Below are positions 49,511-57,850 of a stretch of 64,000 bases of DNA, piece by piece. The position numbers and the translations under genes were made by a program. Within the stretch, counting starts at the first letter, position 1. Each line of letters opens with the position of its first letter. The stretch covers positions 107,703 to 171,702 of the forward strand of contig JBHYFN010000001.1 in NCBI GenBank assembly GCA_051859505.1. The letters run 5' to 3'. Source of the stretch: JAFIEN01 sp051859505 (GTDB lineage: Bacteria; Pseudomonadota; Alphaproteobacteria; Rhodobacterales; Rhodobacteraceae). Below the pieces are notes generated by a model, which was given only the letters and a program-made list of their open reading frames with translations, made no database searches and had not been told where the DNA came from.

Positions 49511-50950
49511 TCAAATCTCCATGAGCCTGCGAAGCAGGTTGTCAAGCGTCTGAACAACGCGGGCGTTCGCGGCATAGGCTTGCTCGAGCCGCAACAGGTT
49601 CTGGATCTCCTGATCTGTGTCGACTCCCCTTTCGAGTTCGGCGGACTTCAGGGCGTTCCACCTGGCAGCTGCAAAGCCGAACTGCTCTTCCGCCTGCAGT
49701 CGCTTCGCGCCGATGCTGCCAAGGACGGAATTGGCAAGCTCGGCTGCAGAAGCTGCGGGACCCCCTCCGGACAAGGACGTCGGGTTGTTCAACGCGTCGA
49801 TCCACGAAGCCAGTTGGGTGGAGTCACCGATGGGGCCAGGAACGGCGGCCGCGGTTCCGTCCCGTAGCCTGGAAAGATCTCCGCCAAGGGCGGGATTGAC
49901 CGAGGCCGTTACGGCGATCCGTCCCGCCAGACCGGTTTCATTCAGCGGATCGAAGGCGGCCCCCTGATCGGTGAACAGGCCGGGAGAGCCGGGGGTCAGC
50001 GTCGGATCGGTCGACGGGTTCTGAAACCTCTCGATCAGGTTGCGGGCAAGGCTATCCAGATCGGATTGTGTCGAGGGCAGGATCCGATCGCGCAGGTCAA
50101 AGGCCGCGCCAAGGCTGCCTCCACCCAGCTTGCCGATGCCGTCCGACGGGAGAACAGGATCTCCGTTGATCGTCAGGCCTGACAGCGCCCCGGTGGCGAA
50201 CGACATTTCGGGGTCGATCGTGGGCGTTGCCTGAAAACCGATGGTTGCGACACGGCCGTCAAGCAGAGAGACGCCTGAAGGTGTCACGAGCGCAATGGTT
50301 CCATTGTCGCGCGCCAGTTCCCTGATCGGCACGATTTCGGCGATCCGGTCGATTTCGCGTTGCCTCTGATCCTGAAGTGTCAGGGTATCGGCGCCAGTGG
50401 ATCGGGCGCGGATGATCGCCTTGTTCAGTTCATCCACGCGGGTCAGCGAGGTGTTGAGTTGGTCGACATGCTGCTTGATGGAGGCGTCTGCCTGCTGTCG
50501 AAGCATGCGAACCGTGCCTTCTGCGTCGCGGAAGGCTGTCGTCACCTCGGTCAGGCGTTCCAGCACCTGCGAAAGGCGAAGCTCTGAAGCGGGGTCGCTT
50601 GCCGCAGAGATAAGCGCCTGTTCCAGCGCGATGATCCGTCCGCTGATCGTGTCGGGAGAGTCGACCGCGCCGATGGCCTGCTCGAGCCGCAGGAGCGACT
50701 GCAGCGTCTGATCCTCTCCGACCATCCGGGTCTCTGCGCTTCGGCGATCCTGCAGGATGCCCTGATCGACCAGACGGGTCATGCTGTCGATCCGGACGCC
50801 ACCGAACGGCGCGCGTACGGAGGTTTCGACCTGTCGCGCGGCATAGCCGGGCGTTCGGGCATTGGCGATGTTGTTCGAGACGGTCTCGACCATCCGCGAG
50901 GTCACGGTCAGGCCGGAAAGAGCGTTCGAGAAAGCGCTGGACAGGGCCAT
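49511..50950 (-). CDS. flgK: hook-filament junction protein FlgK
   Basis: 479 aa. N-terminal rod/hook-type motif ALSGLTVTSRMVETVSNNIANARTPGYAARQVET (about 12-45) and C-terminal helix EIQNLLRLEQAYAANARVVQTLDNLLRRLMEI are both typical. The middle region carries less conserved beta domains. It starts after flgE (18-nt gap) and is followed closely by flgL. It forms the first junction zone above the hook. Confidence 0.95.
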   Translation of the reverse strand: MALSSAFSNALSGLTVTSRMVETVSNNIANARTPGYAARQVETSVRAPFGGVRIDSMTRLVDQGILQDRRSAETRMVGEDQTLQSLLRLEQAIGAVDSPDTISGRIIALEQALISAASDPASELRLSQVLERLTEVTTAFRDAEGTVRMLRQQADASIKQHVDQLNTSLTRVDELNKAIIRARSTGADTLTLQDQRQREIDRIAEIVPIRELARDNGTIALVTPSGVSLLDGRVATIGFQATPTIDPEMSFATGALSGLTINGDPVLPSDGIGKLGGGSLGAAFDLRDRILPSTQSDLDSLARNLIERFQNPSTDPTLTPGSPGLFTDQGAAFDPLNETGLAGRIAVTASVNPALGGDLSRLRDGTAAAVPGPIGDSTQLASWIDALNNPTSLSGGGPAASAAELANSVLGSIGAKRLQAEEQFGFAAARWNALKSAELERGVDTDQEIQNLLRLEQAYAANARVVQTLDNLLRRLMEI

Positions 50951-50968
50951 GGCGGTCTACTTTCGAGG

Positions 50969-52270
50969 TTATCGCTTGATGTTGGTCGTTTCCTGAAACA
51001 TCTCGTCGACGGTCTGGATGACCTTTGCGTTCGAGGAATAGGCGCGCTGGGTCTGGATGAGCTGGGTCAGCTCCTGCGCGATGTCGACGGTCGATTGTTC
51101 CCGTGCATAGCTGACGACATCGCCGGTCGGACCATCTCCGGCATTCCAGAGGTAGAAGGCGCCGCTTTCGTTGCTGACGGAGAAGGTCTGGTTGCTGTTC
51201 GCCCGCAATCCGTTGGGGTTTGGCACATCCACTGCCGGCACCTGATAGATCAGTTTGCTGACGCCGCTGTCGAAGATGGCGTAGACAAAGCCCCGCGCAT
51301 CCACCTCGACGCCGGTCAGCAGTCCAACGGCCGATCCGTTGCGAGACGATCGAACCGGCGCGAATTCGCCCGAAAGCTGGGTCATGCCATCCGGCTGACC
51401 GGGCACCCCGATCCTGAAGTCGATCGGCCCGCCCGCAACGGTGAGAGCGATCGTTCCGGTGGCGGGATCATAGGCCCCGCCGGCCAATGTCGTCACGGTC
51501 TGAAGTGTGCCACCCAGGGCGCGGCTGTCATCGAAAACCAGCTGATATTCACCGATGACCGCACCGCCGGAGGCGCTGTCGGTGATCTGCATCGTCCAGG
51601 TGTTCGAATCGCCGACCGCCGGAATCGTTGGCGTGAAGGTGGCCGTCATGGTCTGGGATTTTCCGAGGTTGTCGAAATACTCGATCGTCAACTGCTCGGG
51701 CGTTCCCGGAGCGGTGGAGGCGGTCGCCGTGGCCGGCAGGTTCACCGCGAGGTCCACGGCCGTTGTCGGAGAGCCATCGACCTGCCCCGATATCACCTGA
51801 ACCGGCTGAAGGCCGGTTGCCGTGTCGCGCGGAAAGGCGGGGATAGTTCCGTTCGCATCGGCCGGCCAGCCAAGCAGGACAAGTCCGTCAGAGGTCGTCA
51901 GATAGCCATCCGCATCGGGATAGAAGGATCCCGTCGTGGTCATCATGAGGGGCGGATTGGCGGCGCCGTTGCGAACGTTGTTGATGCTGGAGACCGGGAA
52001 CATGCCCCGGCCGTTCATGCTGAGATCCGTCGAGTTCGACGTGGCGACGAGGGGGCCGCGTTCGTCGATCAGGCGCATCGTCGTCGTTCGGACCCCGCCC
52101 GCGGAATAGGATGCGGCCCCGCTGTTGATGACCATTGCATGGAAATCGGTCATCACGCGCTTGTACCCGTAGGTCATCGAATTGGCGATGTTGTCGGAAG
52201 TGGTGGCAAGCTGGTTGGCGTTCGCCTTGAGCCCCGCGACGCTGGCATTCATGGAAGAGGACATCGACAT
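50969..52270 (-). CDS. flgE: flagellar hook protein FlgE
   Basis: 433 aa. The N-terminus MNASVAGLKANANQLATTSDNIANSMTYGYKRVMTDFHAMV contains the axial-protein motif, and the C-terminal YAREQSTVDIAQELTQLIQTQRAYSSNAKVIQTVDEMFQETTNIKR is equally clear. The central domain is Thr/Ala/Gly-rich. Length is usual for alphaproteobacterial hooks. A CtrA-like dyad lies 56-70 nt before its start. No flgD hook cap gene accompanies it here. Confidence 0.96.
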   Translation of the reverse strand: MSMSSSMNASVAGLKANANQLATTSDNIANSMTYGYKRVMTDFHAMVINSGAASYSAGGVRTTTMRLIDERGPLVATSNSTDLSMNGRGMFPVSSINNVRNGAANPPLMMTTTGSFYPDADGYLTTSDGLVLLGWPADANGTIPAFPRDTATGLQPVQVISGQVDGSPTTAVDLAVNLPATATASTAPGTPEQLTIEYFDNLGKSQTMTATFTPTIPAVGDSNTWTMQITDSASGGAVIGEYQLVFDDSRALGGTLQTVTTLAGGAYDPATGTIALTVAGGPIDFRIGVPGQPDGMTQLSGEFAPVRSSRNGSAVGLLTGVEVDARGFVYAIFDSGVSKLIYQVPAVDVPNPNGLRANSNQTFSVSNESGAFYLWNAGDGPTGDVVSYAREQSTVDIAQELTQLIQTQRAYSSNAKVIQTVDEMFQETTNIKR

Positions 52271-52325
52271 ACGGTCAGGCCTTTCTGTTGGCAGATCCCT
52301 TGAGACGATCCATAGACCCCCCGGC

Positions 52326-52340
52326 TTAACGTTGGACTAA
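52326..52340. promoter_or_regulatory. CtrA-like binding site upstream of flgE
   Basis: On the minus strand TTAG-TCCAACG-TTAA matches TTAA-N7-TTAA at seven of eight positions. It is centred about 63 nt before the flgE ATG. Position and sequence closely parallel the sites before fliL/fliF and motB. Confidence 0.58.
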
Positions 52341-52369
52341 CGGCCCCCGGCTCTGTCACAACGCCCGGC

Positions 52370-53206
52370 TCATCTGGTCTGACGCAGCAGCAGAACCTCG
52401 AGCCGGTCGTTGCGGACGGCTGCAGGATTCGCCACGGCAGGCGAGCGGTCCCCGTGCCCCGTCACCCTTCGCACGCGGGCGGGATCGAGGCCGTCGCCCT
52501 CGAGCAGTTGGCGGATCCGGTCGGCGCGAGCCCAGGTCAGGCTCCAGACCGGGTTTTCATGCAGGATGACGGGCCGGGTCGGAATGTGGCCCGAAACCGC
52601 GACGGGATTTTCGACAAGCCCCGACAGCCGGGCAATGACCGAGACAAGCTCGACCGTCACCGGCCTTGGCTCGATCCCGTCATTCTCGAAGAGAGGCGCG
52701 TTCGGCAGCGAGAAGAGCTCGATGATGAGGCCTTCGTCCGTCAGGCGGGTTACGACATGGCGCAGCGCATTCTGCGACAGGAGGCTTTCACCGCCCCGGC
52801 CGAGCAACACGTCTTCCAGCCGGGAAAGGGCAGCGATTTCGGCCGCTTCGGCCGCTGCTGCCCCCTCGGTCGTGTCATGTTCGGGATATTGCGCGTCGCC
52901 GGCAACGCCATGCGCGCTTGAGGTGCCATTGTCCTGCGCGTTCTGGACGGAATCCAGCGCGTCGCCCTGGAACATGCCGTCCGAACCGCCGGACACCCGG
53001 CTGAGCGGAATTTCGGGGGCGAAATAGTCGGCGATGCCCTTCAACTGCTGCTCGGTCGTGGCGTTCAGAAGCCACATCAGAAGGAAGAAGGCCATCATCG
53101 CGGTCACGAAATCCGCATAGGCCACCTTCCAGGCGCCGCCATGATGGCCGCCTTCGATCACCTTCTTGCGCTTGATGATCGTCGGACTGTTCGACTTTCC
53201 CGCCAT
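52370..53206 (-). CDS. motB: flagellar motor stator protein MotB
   Basis: About 278 aa. The N-terminal KVAYADFVTAMMAFFLLMWLLNATTEQQLKGIADYF has the single membrane helix and the proton-carrying Asp (D32). A periplasmic linker follows, and an OmpA-like peptidoglycan-binding domain (VAVSGHIPTRPVILHENPVWSLTWARADRIRQLL; VRRVTGHGDRSP) ends the protein. Start MAGKSNSPTIIKRKKVIEGGHHGG at 53206 was chosen over an ATG seven codons upstream. It is separated from motA by 32 kb and preceded by a CtrA-like site. Confidence 0.95.
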   Translation of the reverse strand: MAGKSNSPTIIKRKKVIEGGHHGGAWKVAYADFVTAMMAFFLLMWLLNATTEQQLKGIADYFAPEIPLSRVSGGSDGMFQGDALDSVQNAQDNGTSSAHGVAGDAQYPEHDTTEGAAAAEAAEIAALSRLEDVLLGRGGESLLSQNALRHVVTRLTDEGLIIELFSLPNAPLFENDGIEPRPVTVELVSVIARLSGLVENPVAVSGHIPTRPVILHENPVWSLTWARADRIRQLLEGDGLDPARVRRVTGHGDRSPAVANPAAVRNDRLEVLLLRQTR

Positions 53207-53253
53207 TGCGCTATCCCATCCATTCACCCCGGATCGGGATAGCCCAGGCGCTG

Positions 53254-53268
53254 TAAACTGGTGTTTAA
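53254..53268. promoter_or_regulatory. CtrA-like binding site upstream of motB
   Basis: On the minus strand TTAA-ACACCAG-TTTA matches TTAA-N7-TTAA at seven of eight positions. It ends 48 nt before the motB ATG, in the short gap between the FkbM methyltransferase stop (53278) and motB, implying motB-flgE... can be transcribed independently of the upstream glycosylation-type genes. Confidence 0.58.
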
Positions 53269-53277
53269 CGTTTCAAA

Positions 53278-54051
53278 TCAGGGGGAAAGGTCTTTATTGC
53301 GCCATATTTCATCCGGGCCGCAGAACTCGACGAGGTCATAGCCATTGTCACGCATGATCCTGCCGATCCCCGGGGCGCCGGTGTTGTTCTCGATCGCCCA
53401 GATGCCCACGCGATGCCTGCCAAAGGGAAAGGCTGCAAGAACCGCCTCTTCGCCGCCCTCGATGTCGAGGGAAATGAAATCCGGATCGCGCAGATCATGC
53501 TCTGTCAGGATCGCGGACAGGGTTCTGGTCCGGACGGGAAACACGGTTTCCCGGTGTTGGGGATTGGCGCGGACCTGTTGCAGGATCGTGGGGTCATAGC
53601 TTTGCGACAGGCCGCTCATCTGCGTGTAACCCGATGATATTTCGATGAACTCCGCCTCTCCGTCCTCTGCGGCAATGGCAAGGCCAAGGCAGGGGCAGCG
53701 ACGCGCCATCCGGGCCTTTTCAAGATGGGTCGGAACCGGCTCGACCAGAAGACCCGTCCAGCCAAGACGCTGCTCGAAAAAGGCGGTGTTCGATCCGGTC
53801 AGGCCGTCATAGCCGCCGATATCGACGAAACTGCCGCCCCGTTTGCCGCCCAGCAGCCGGTCGACGATCATGTCCTGCCCCGCCTGCGACAGGTAGGGCC
53901 AGCCGGGATTGCGCATCCGGCGGACCTCGAACAGCTGGCGCAGGAGGGCGCCGCGGCGGCGGCTGCGGTCGGCTTGCAGAAGGGCCTGCAGCGCGGCCTC
54001 GGCCTGTGCCAGATCCTCGGTCGCCCGCCGGATCAGATCCTCGGGCGTCAT
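53278..54051 (-). CDS. FkbM family methyltransferase
   Basis: 257 aa SAM-dependent enzyme. FVDIGGYDG (75-83) is the SAM-binding loop, LLVEPVPTHLEKARMARRC places the acidic residue that binds the ribose (E104), and DPDFISLDIEGGEEAVLAAF is the D-x-E-G block of FkbM proteins, which O-methylate sugars or other glycan components. The N-terminal 45 residues are helical and charged. Its start overlaps the DUF6165 stop (ATGA), and motB follows. Likely acts on the product of the glycosyltransferase gene upstream; the acceptor is unknown. Confidence 0.9.
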   Translation of the reverse strand: MTPEDLIRRATEDLAQAEAALQALLQADRSRRRGALLRQLFEVRRMRNPGWPYLSQAGQDMIVDRLLGGKRGGSFVDIGGYDGLTGSNTAFFEQRLGWTGLLVEPVPTHLEKARMARRCPCLGLAIAAEDGEAEFIEISSGYTQMSGLSQSYDPTILQQVRANPQHRETVFPVRTRTLSAILTEHDLRDPDFISLDIEGGEEAVLAAFPFGRHRVGIWAIENNTGAPGIGRIMRDNGYDLVEFCGPDEIWRNKDLSP

Positions 54052-54458
54052 GGCGGTGCCCCGGCGCCGCCGTGCTGGTGATAGCTTTTCTCCTCGACGA
54101 TGGAGGAGCCGAGATGCAGGTTGATCCGTTTCTTGATCGCGGCGCGGCGATCATTCTGTTGATAGACCGACCGCGCCAGGGCCACGAAGCCGGCCCCGAA
54201 ATCACCGGCCGCATCGCAGGCGCGGATATCATCCTCGATCGTCCAGAGTGCGGCATTCACCGCGAAAAGCTCGTCCACCAGACTGTCGAGCACGGGATCA
54301 GGCCGCAGCTGCCCGGCCACGATGGCCTCGAGCACCGAAAGTTCGTGCCGGACATTGGCGCTTTTTTCGGGATCCGTGATCCGGTCGCGCTTGAGCCGCA
54401 GGATCGTGACCTTGTCCAGCAGTTCTCCGGGGCTGACGGGGACGCGGATATCGCTCAT
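54048..54458 (-). CDS. DUF6165 family protein
   Basis: 136 aa. The N-terminus (MSDIRVPVSPGELLDKVTILRLKRDRITDPEKSANVRHELSVLEAI) and LVDELFAVNAALWTIEDDIRACDAAGDFGAGFVALARSVYQQNDRRAAIKKRINLHLGSSIVEEKSY are the DUF6165 pattern. Members tend to lie next to TPR-type glycosyltransferases. The ATG at 54458 overlaps the stop of the TPR/glycosyltransferase gene, and its own stop overlaps the FkbM gene, so three genes are coupled. Function unknown; the helical shape suggests a partner or scaffold. Confidence 0.85.
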   Translation of the reverse strand: MSDIRVPVSPGELLDKVTILRLKRDRITDPEKSANVRHELSVLEAIVAGQLRPDPVLDSLVDELFAVNAALWTIEDDIRACDAAGDFGAGFVALARSVYQQNDRRAAIKKRINLHLGSSIVEEKSYHQHGGAGAPP

Positions 54459-55834
54459 TCCCGGTCCTCCAGTTCCCGAAGCAATCGGGCGCGCACCTCG
54501 GCAAAGACGCTGTCCCAATCGCGGGGGCGGGGTTGGCGGATCAGCGTCATCGACGGATACCAGGGCGTCGCCCCGCCTTGATGAGTCCAGAGCCAGAAGG
54601 CATCCCAATGCAGAAGCGTCCAGACCTTCACGCCCAGTGACCCCGCGATATGTGCCGTCGCCGTGTCGGAGGTGAGGATGAGGTCCATCTCTTCCATCAT
54701 CGCGGCGCAATCGGCGAAATCGCGGTCCGTGCTGCCGATATCGGGAATGAAGGCCGCGGTTCCATCCGCCTTGAAGGCCGCCACCTCTGGCCCCTTGTAG
54801 AGCGAGAACATCTGAACCTCCGGCAGGTCCAGCAGCGCGTGAAAGGCGGTGTGGCTGAACGACCGGAAGCTGTTGCCGCGATAGGTGGTGCTGCCGGACC
54901 AGACGATGCCCACCCGAAACCGGTCGGCAAAGGGGGCGACAAGGCCGCGGGCGCGGGCGCGGCTGTCTTCGGGGATGGTCAGCCGCGTCGGGTCGGGGAC
55001 GGTCGGGCTGGCCTCGAAATGCGCGACGGGCAGGTCCATGAGGTTGGTCCAGACATCGACCTCGGAGAGGGGAACGTCCCTGCCGGTCCAGTCCGCGCCC
55101 TCGACATGGGCCATCAGCCGCAAGAGCGGCGTTTCGCATTGCAGCATGACGCGGGCCGGCCGGAAGCGGCGCAGGGCTGGCAGGAAGCGCGCGAAGGTCA
55201 CGGCATCACCGTAGCCCTGTTCGGGCAGAACGAGGATCGTGCGTCCGTCCAGCGGCGTGCCGTCCCATTTGGGCAGCGACAGGTTGCGCGGCTTCAGCTC
55301 TCCGGTTTTCCAGCGGATGTCGAAGGCCCGGAACCCTTCGGCATAGCGCCCGGCCGCCAGCAGGGCCATCGCCAGCTGGACCCCCAATTCGGCATGATCG
55401 GGATGCCGGGCGAAGGCGCCTTCCAGATAGTCGATCGCCTCGTCATAACGACCCAGCGACCGCAGCGTCTTGCCCAGCATCGCCTTTTGCGCCGGATCGT
55501 CGGGTGTCTGGTCAAGGATGCGGCGACGCAGGTCAAGCGAGCGTTCCGATTGCCCCAGATCGGACAGCACATTGGCGCAGTTGTTCAGGACATTCACCGC
55601 ATCCGGCATCAGGGCCAGGGCCCGCTCCTGCGCCGCGAGGGCCAGGTCATGCTGACCCCGGCCACGCAGAAAGACACCGTAATTGGACCAGATCCCGCCA
55701 TCGTTCGGGGCCATCGACAGGTAATCGGCATAGGCGGCGAGCGCCACCTCCGGCGGGGCGCTCTGGTGCAGCCGGGCCGTTTCGGCGCGCAGTTCGGGCA
55801 GGGTCCGGGGTGACCCGGGCGGGCGCTCTGCCAT
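54455..55834 (-). CDS. TPR protein with GT9-like glycosyltransferase domain
   Basis: 459 aa. The first 170 residues are TPR repeats (NYGVFLRGRGQHDLALAAQERALALMP; NNCANVLSDLGQSERSLDLRRRIL; LGKTLRSLGRYDEAIDYLEGAFARHP). From about 195 a glycosyltransferase domain follows (LVLPEQGYGDAVTFARFLPAL; FRVGIVWSGSTTYRGNSFRSF; LILTSDTATAHIAGSLGVKVWTLL), like heptosyltransferase/GT9 enzymes. TPR-GT fusions often glycosylate proteins or cell-surface polymers. It starts 6 nt after the unknown gene and is coupled to DUF6165. The donor sugar is unknown. Confidence 0.88.
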   Translation of the reverse strand: MAERPPGSPRTLPELRAETARLHQSAPPEVALAAYADYLSMAPNDGGIWSNYGVFLRGRGQHDLALAAQERALALMPDAVNVLNNCANVLSDLGQSERSLDLRRRILDQTPDDPAQKAMLGKTLRSLGRYDEAIDYLEGAFARHPDHAELGVQLAMALLAAGRYAEGFRAFDIRWKTGELKPRNLSLPKWDGTPLDGRTILVLPEQGYGDAVTFARFLPALRRFRPARVMLQCETPLLRLMAHVEGADWTGRDVPLSEVDVWTNLMDLPVAHFEASPTVPDPTRLTIPEDSRARARGLVAPFADRFRVGIVWSGSTTYRGNSFRSFSHTAFHALLDLPEVQMFSLYKGPEVAAFKADGTAAFIPDIGSTDRDFADCAAMMEEMDLILTSDTATAHIAGSLGVKVWTLLHWDAFWLWTHQGGATPWYPSMTLIRQPRPRDWDSVFAEVRARLLRELEDRE

Positions 55835-55840
55835 GGTCGG

Positions 55841-56635
55841 TCAGGTCTCTTCGGTCGCCGCGCGCCGGCGCGCGACCGGCTTGACGAGGGTGCGGGGGCG
55901 GCGGGCCTCGGCGGCTTCGAACAGCGAAAAGGTCTGGTTGACGTAGTTCACCGCGCCCGAGATCAGCTCCATGTAGTCCTTCAGGTCATCCGACACCTCG
56001 GTCTCGACCACCGCGACGGACCGGTCCTGGGGCATGGTTTCGAACAGGGCGTAGAACAGCGGATCCCCGCGGTTGATCCGCAAGGGTTTCGACGTGTCAT
56101 GCCATTCGAAGGCCCACATCAGCGGGCGCGGCCAGACATGGATCGGAAAGCGCCCGCCGAAGATCGTGCCCGGCAGGGGGTTGGCCGAGTAATGCATGAA
56201 AGGCGCGACCTGGCTCATGTAGACGGGTTCGTCCGCGATGAAGACATAGGGCAGCGACAGCTGGATCGTGGGCACATCGGCGTTGCGCCACTCCACTTCC
56301 GAGGTGATGTGCACCTTCTCGCCCAGCTTCGAGGCCCTGACCGCGCTCGCCTCGCCCGAAAGGTTGCGCAGGAAGGGCTTGCCCTTGTCATCCCGCGCGA
56401 AACCGAGGTTGAGGTCGAACGGGCAGCGGATCAGGAAATGCCGGCTTTCGAGGTTGATGACCGCCGGGCAGCGCGAGGCGGATTTCGCATGGCGCCGGTT
56501 CAGATCGACCGACCGCACCCTTTCGGGCGGGTAGTAGATGATGCCGCCCTTCTGCTCGGTCAGAAACCAGCCGACGGTCAGCGGGCCGGATCCCTTGGAC
56601 TCAAGATCGTTTTCGAAAGTGACCGAAAGCTTCAT
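55841..56635 (-). CDS. unknown protein heading the glycosyltransferase operon, DUF6065-like?
   Basis: 264 aa from the ATG at 56635 (GGAAGGG about 7 nt upstream; a longer start would place the -35 element inside the gene). I do not recognise it with confidence. There are no signal peptide or membrane helices. Notable segments are GGIIYYPPERVRSVDLNRRH, LIRCPFDLNLGF, PLPGTIFGGRFPIHVWPRPLMWAFEWHD and INRGDPLFYALFETM, which loosely recall DUF6065 proteins. The C-terminus is Arg-rich. It is first in the operon with the TPR/GT, DUF6165 and FkbM genes, so it probably acts in the same modification pathway. Confidence 0.6.
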   Translation of the reverse strand: MKLSVTFENDLESKGSGPLTVGWFLTEQKGGIIYYPPERVRSVDLNRRHAKSASRCPAVINLESRHFLIRCPFDLNLGFARDDKGKPFLRNLSGEASAVRASKLGEKVHITSEVEWRNADVPTIQLSLPYVFIADEPVYMSQVAPFMHYSANPLPGTIFGGRFPIHVWPRPLMWAFEWHDTSKPLRINRGDPLFYALFETMPQDRSVAVVETEVSDDLKDYMELISGAVNYVNQTFSLFEAAEARRPRTLVKPVARRRAATEET

Positions 56636-56663
56636 CTGCCGCCCTTCCCTGTCTGTCTGGATC

Positions 56664-56692
56664 ACAGAATCGGGAATCAGCGCCAATGTCAA
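56664..56692 (-). promoter_or_regulatory. candidate promoter of the glycosyltransferase operon
   Basis: On the minus strand a consensus TTGACA (56692-56687) is followed 17 nt later by TTCTGT (56669-56664). The -35 is perfect but the -10 is weak. It would start RNA near 56657, about 22 nt before the chosen ATG. Confidence 0.38.
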
Positions 56693-56794
56693 AACACCTT
56701 GTTACCGAAAGGGCGCTTCCGGCCGGGGCAGGCGCATCGCCGCCCCGGTCCGGATGGGCCAGCGGCGCCCGACGCAACCGGCGCGCCCGGCGCC

Positions 56795-57850
56795 CTAAAC
56801 CGCGATGTCGCGGCTTGCCTCCGCGTCCGAGGTCACGGCCTGATCCAGCACTTTCTGCAACTCGGCCCCGCGGGCGAAATCGGGCAATTCCTGCCTCCCT
56901 TCGCGGATCGCATCGACGAAGCGTTCGTAATTCGTCTTGACCGGCGGGCAGTCGATTTCGGCCCAGGTGCCGGTCAGCATATCCTCGCCCAGCGACCCGC
57001 GCAGACGGCTGACCGCATTGTGGAACGCCACTTCAAGCCCGCCCTTGGTACCGAACAGCCGCAGGGTCAGGTCGTTCAGATGCCCGGTCGCAAAGCGCGA
57101 GGCATGGACCACCCCGATCGCCCCGTTCTCAAGCCGGACCTGCATCGTGGCGCTGTCGTTGGCATCAAGCACATAGTCCCCGATCCGGTCATCCGGCGCC
57201 TTGTGGAAGGTCGCCAGCCGGCACGAGACATTGGTGACCGCAAGCCCCGCCGCATGGGTGGCGAAGTCGAGGATATGGACCCCGACATCCCCCAGAACCC
57301 CCAGCGACCCATGCGCCGTGGACAGCCGCCAAAGCCACTGGCTTTCCTTGTCCCAATGGCCCCAAGCGGGCTGCGTCAGCCAGCTTTGCAGGTAGGAGGC
57401 TTCGAAATGCCGCACCTCGCCGATGGCGCCGTCGGCCACAAGCGTGGCGGCATGGATCAGCGCGGGCACGTTGCGATAGGTGAGGTTCACCATGTTCACC
57501 ACGCCCGCTTCCCGCGCCTTGACCGCCATGTCGAGAGCATCGGCGTAATTCGCGGCAAGCGGCTTTTCGCACAGCACATGCTTGCGCGCGGCCAGAAGGG
57601 GCAGGGTCGTCAGATGGTGGACGGCATCGGGCGTGACGTTCGACACGGCGTCGAAATCGCCCCAGGCAATCGCCTCGTCAACCGAGGCGAAGCCGTGGCC
57701 GATGCCATGCGCCGAAGTGAAGGCGGCAAGGCGGTCGGGATTGTTGTCGACGCCTGCGACGACGGTGACGCCCTCGATCTTCTGATAGGCCTCGACATGG
57801 GCCTTGGCCATGCCGCCGGTGCCGACGATCAGGATGCGCAGTGGCGTCAA
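56795..57850 (-). CDS. Gfo/Idh/MocA family oxidoreductase
   Basis: 351 aa NAD(P)-dependent sugar dehydrogenase type. N-terminal Rossmann fold ILIVGTGGMAKAHVEAYQK, the catalytic Lys in HVLCEKPLAANYADALDM (EKP motif), then the C-terminal sheet with GDVGVHILDFATHAAG and MQVRLENGAIGVVHASRFATGHL. It follows the ThuA gene with an ATGA overlap; Gfo/Idh-ThuA pairs are common in carbohydrate utilisation loci. Substrate not evident. Confidence 0.93.
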   Translation of the reverse strand: MTPLRILIVGTGGMAKAHVEAYQKIEGVTVVAGVDNNPDRLAAFTSAHGIGHGFASVDEAIAWGDFDAVSNVTPDAVHHLTTLPLLAARKHVLCEKPLAANYADALDMAVKAREAGVVNMVNLTYRNVPALIHAATLVADGAIGEVRHFEASYLQSWLTQPAWGHWDKESQWLWRLSTAHGSLGVLGDVGVHILDFATHAAGLAVTNVSCRLATFHKAPDDRIGDYVLDANDSATMQVRLENGAIGVVHASRFATGHLNDLTLRLFGTKGGLEVAFHNAVSRLRGSLGEDMLTGTWAEIDCPPVKTNYERFVDAIREGRQELPDFARGAELQKVLDQAVTSDAEASRDIAV

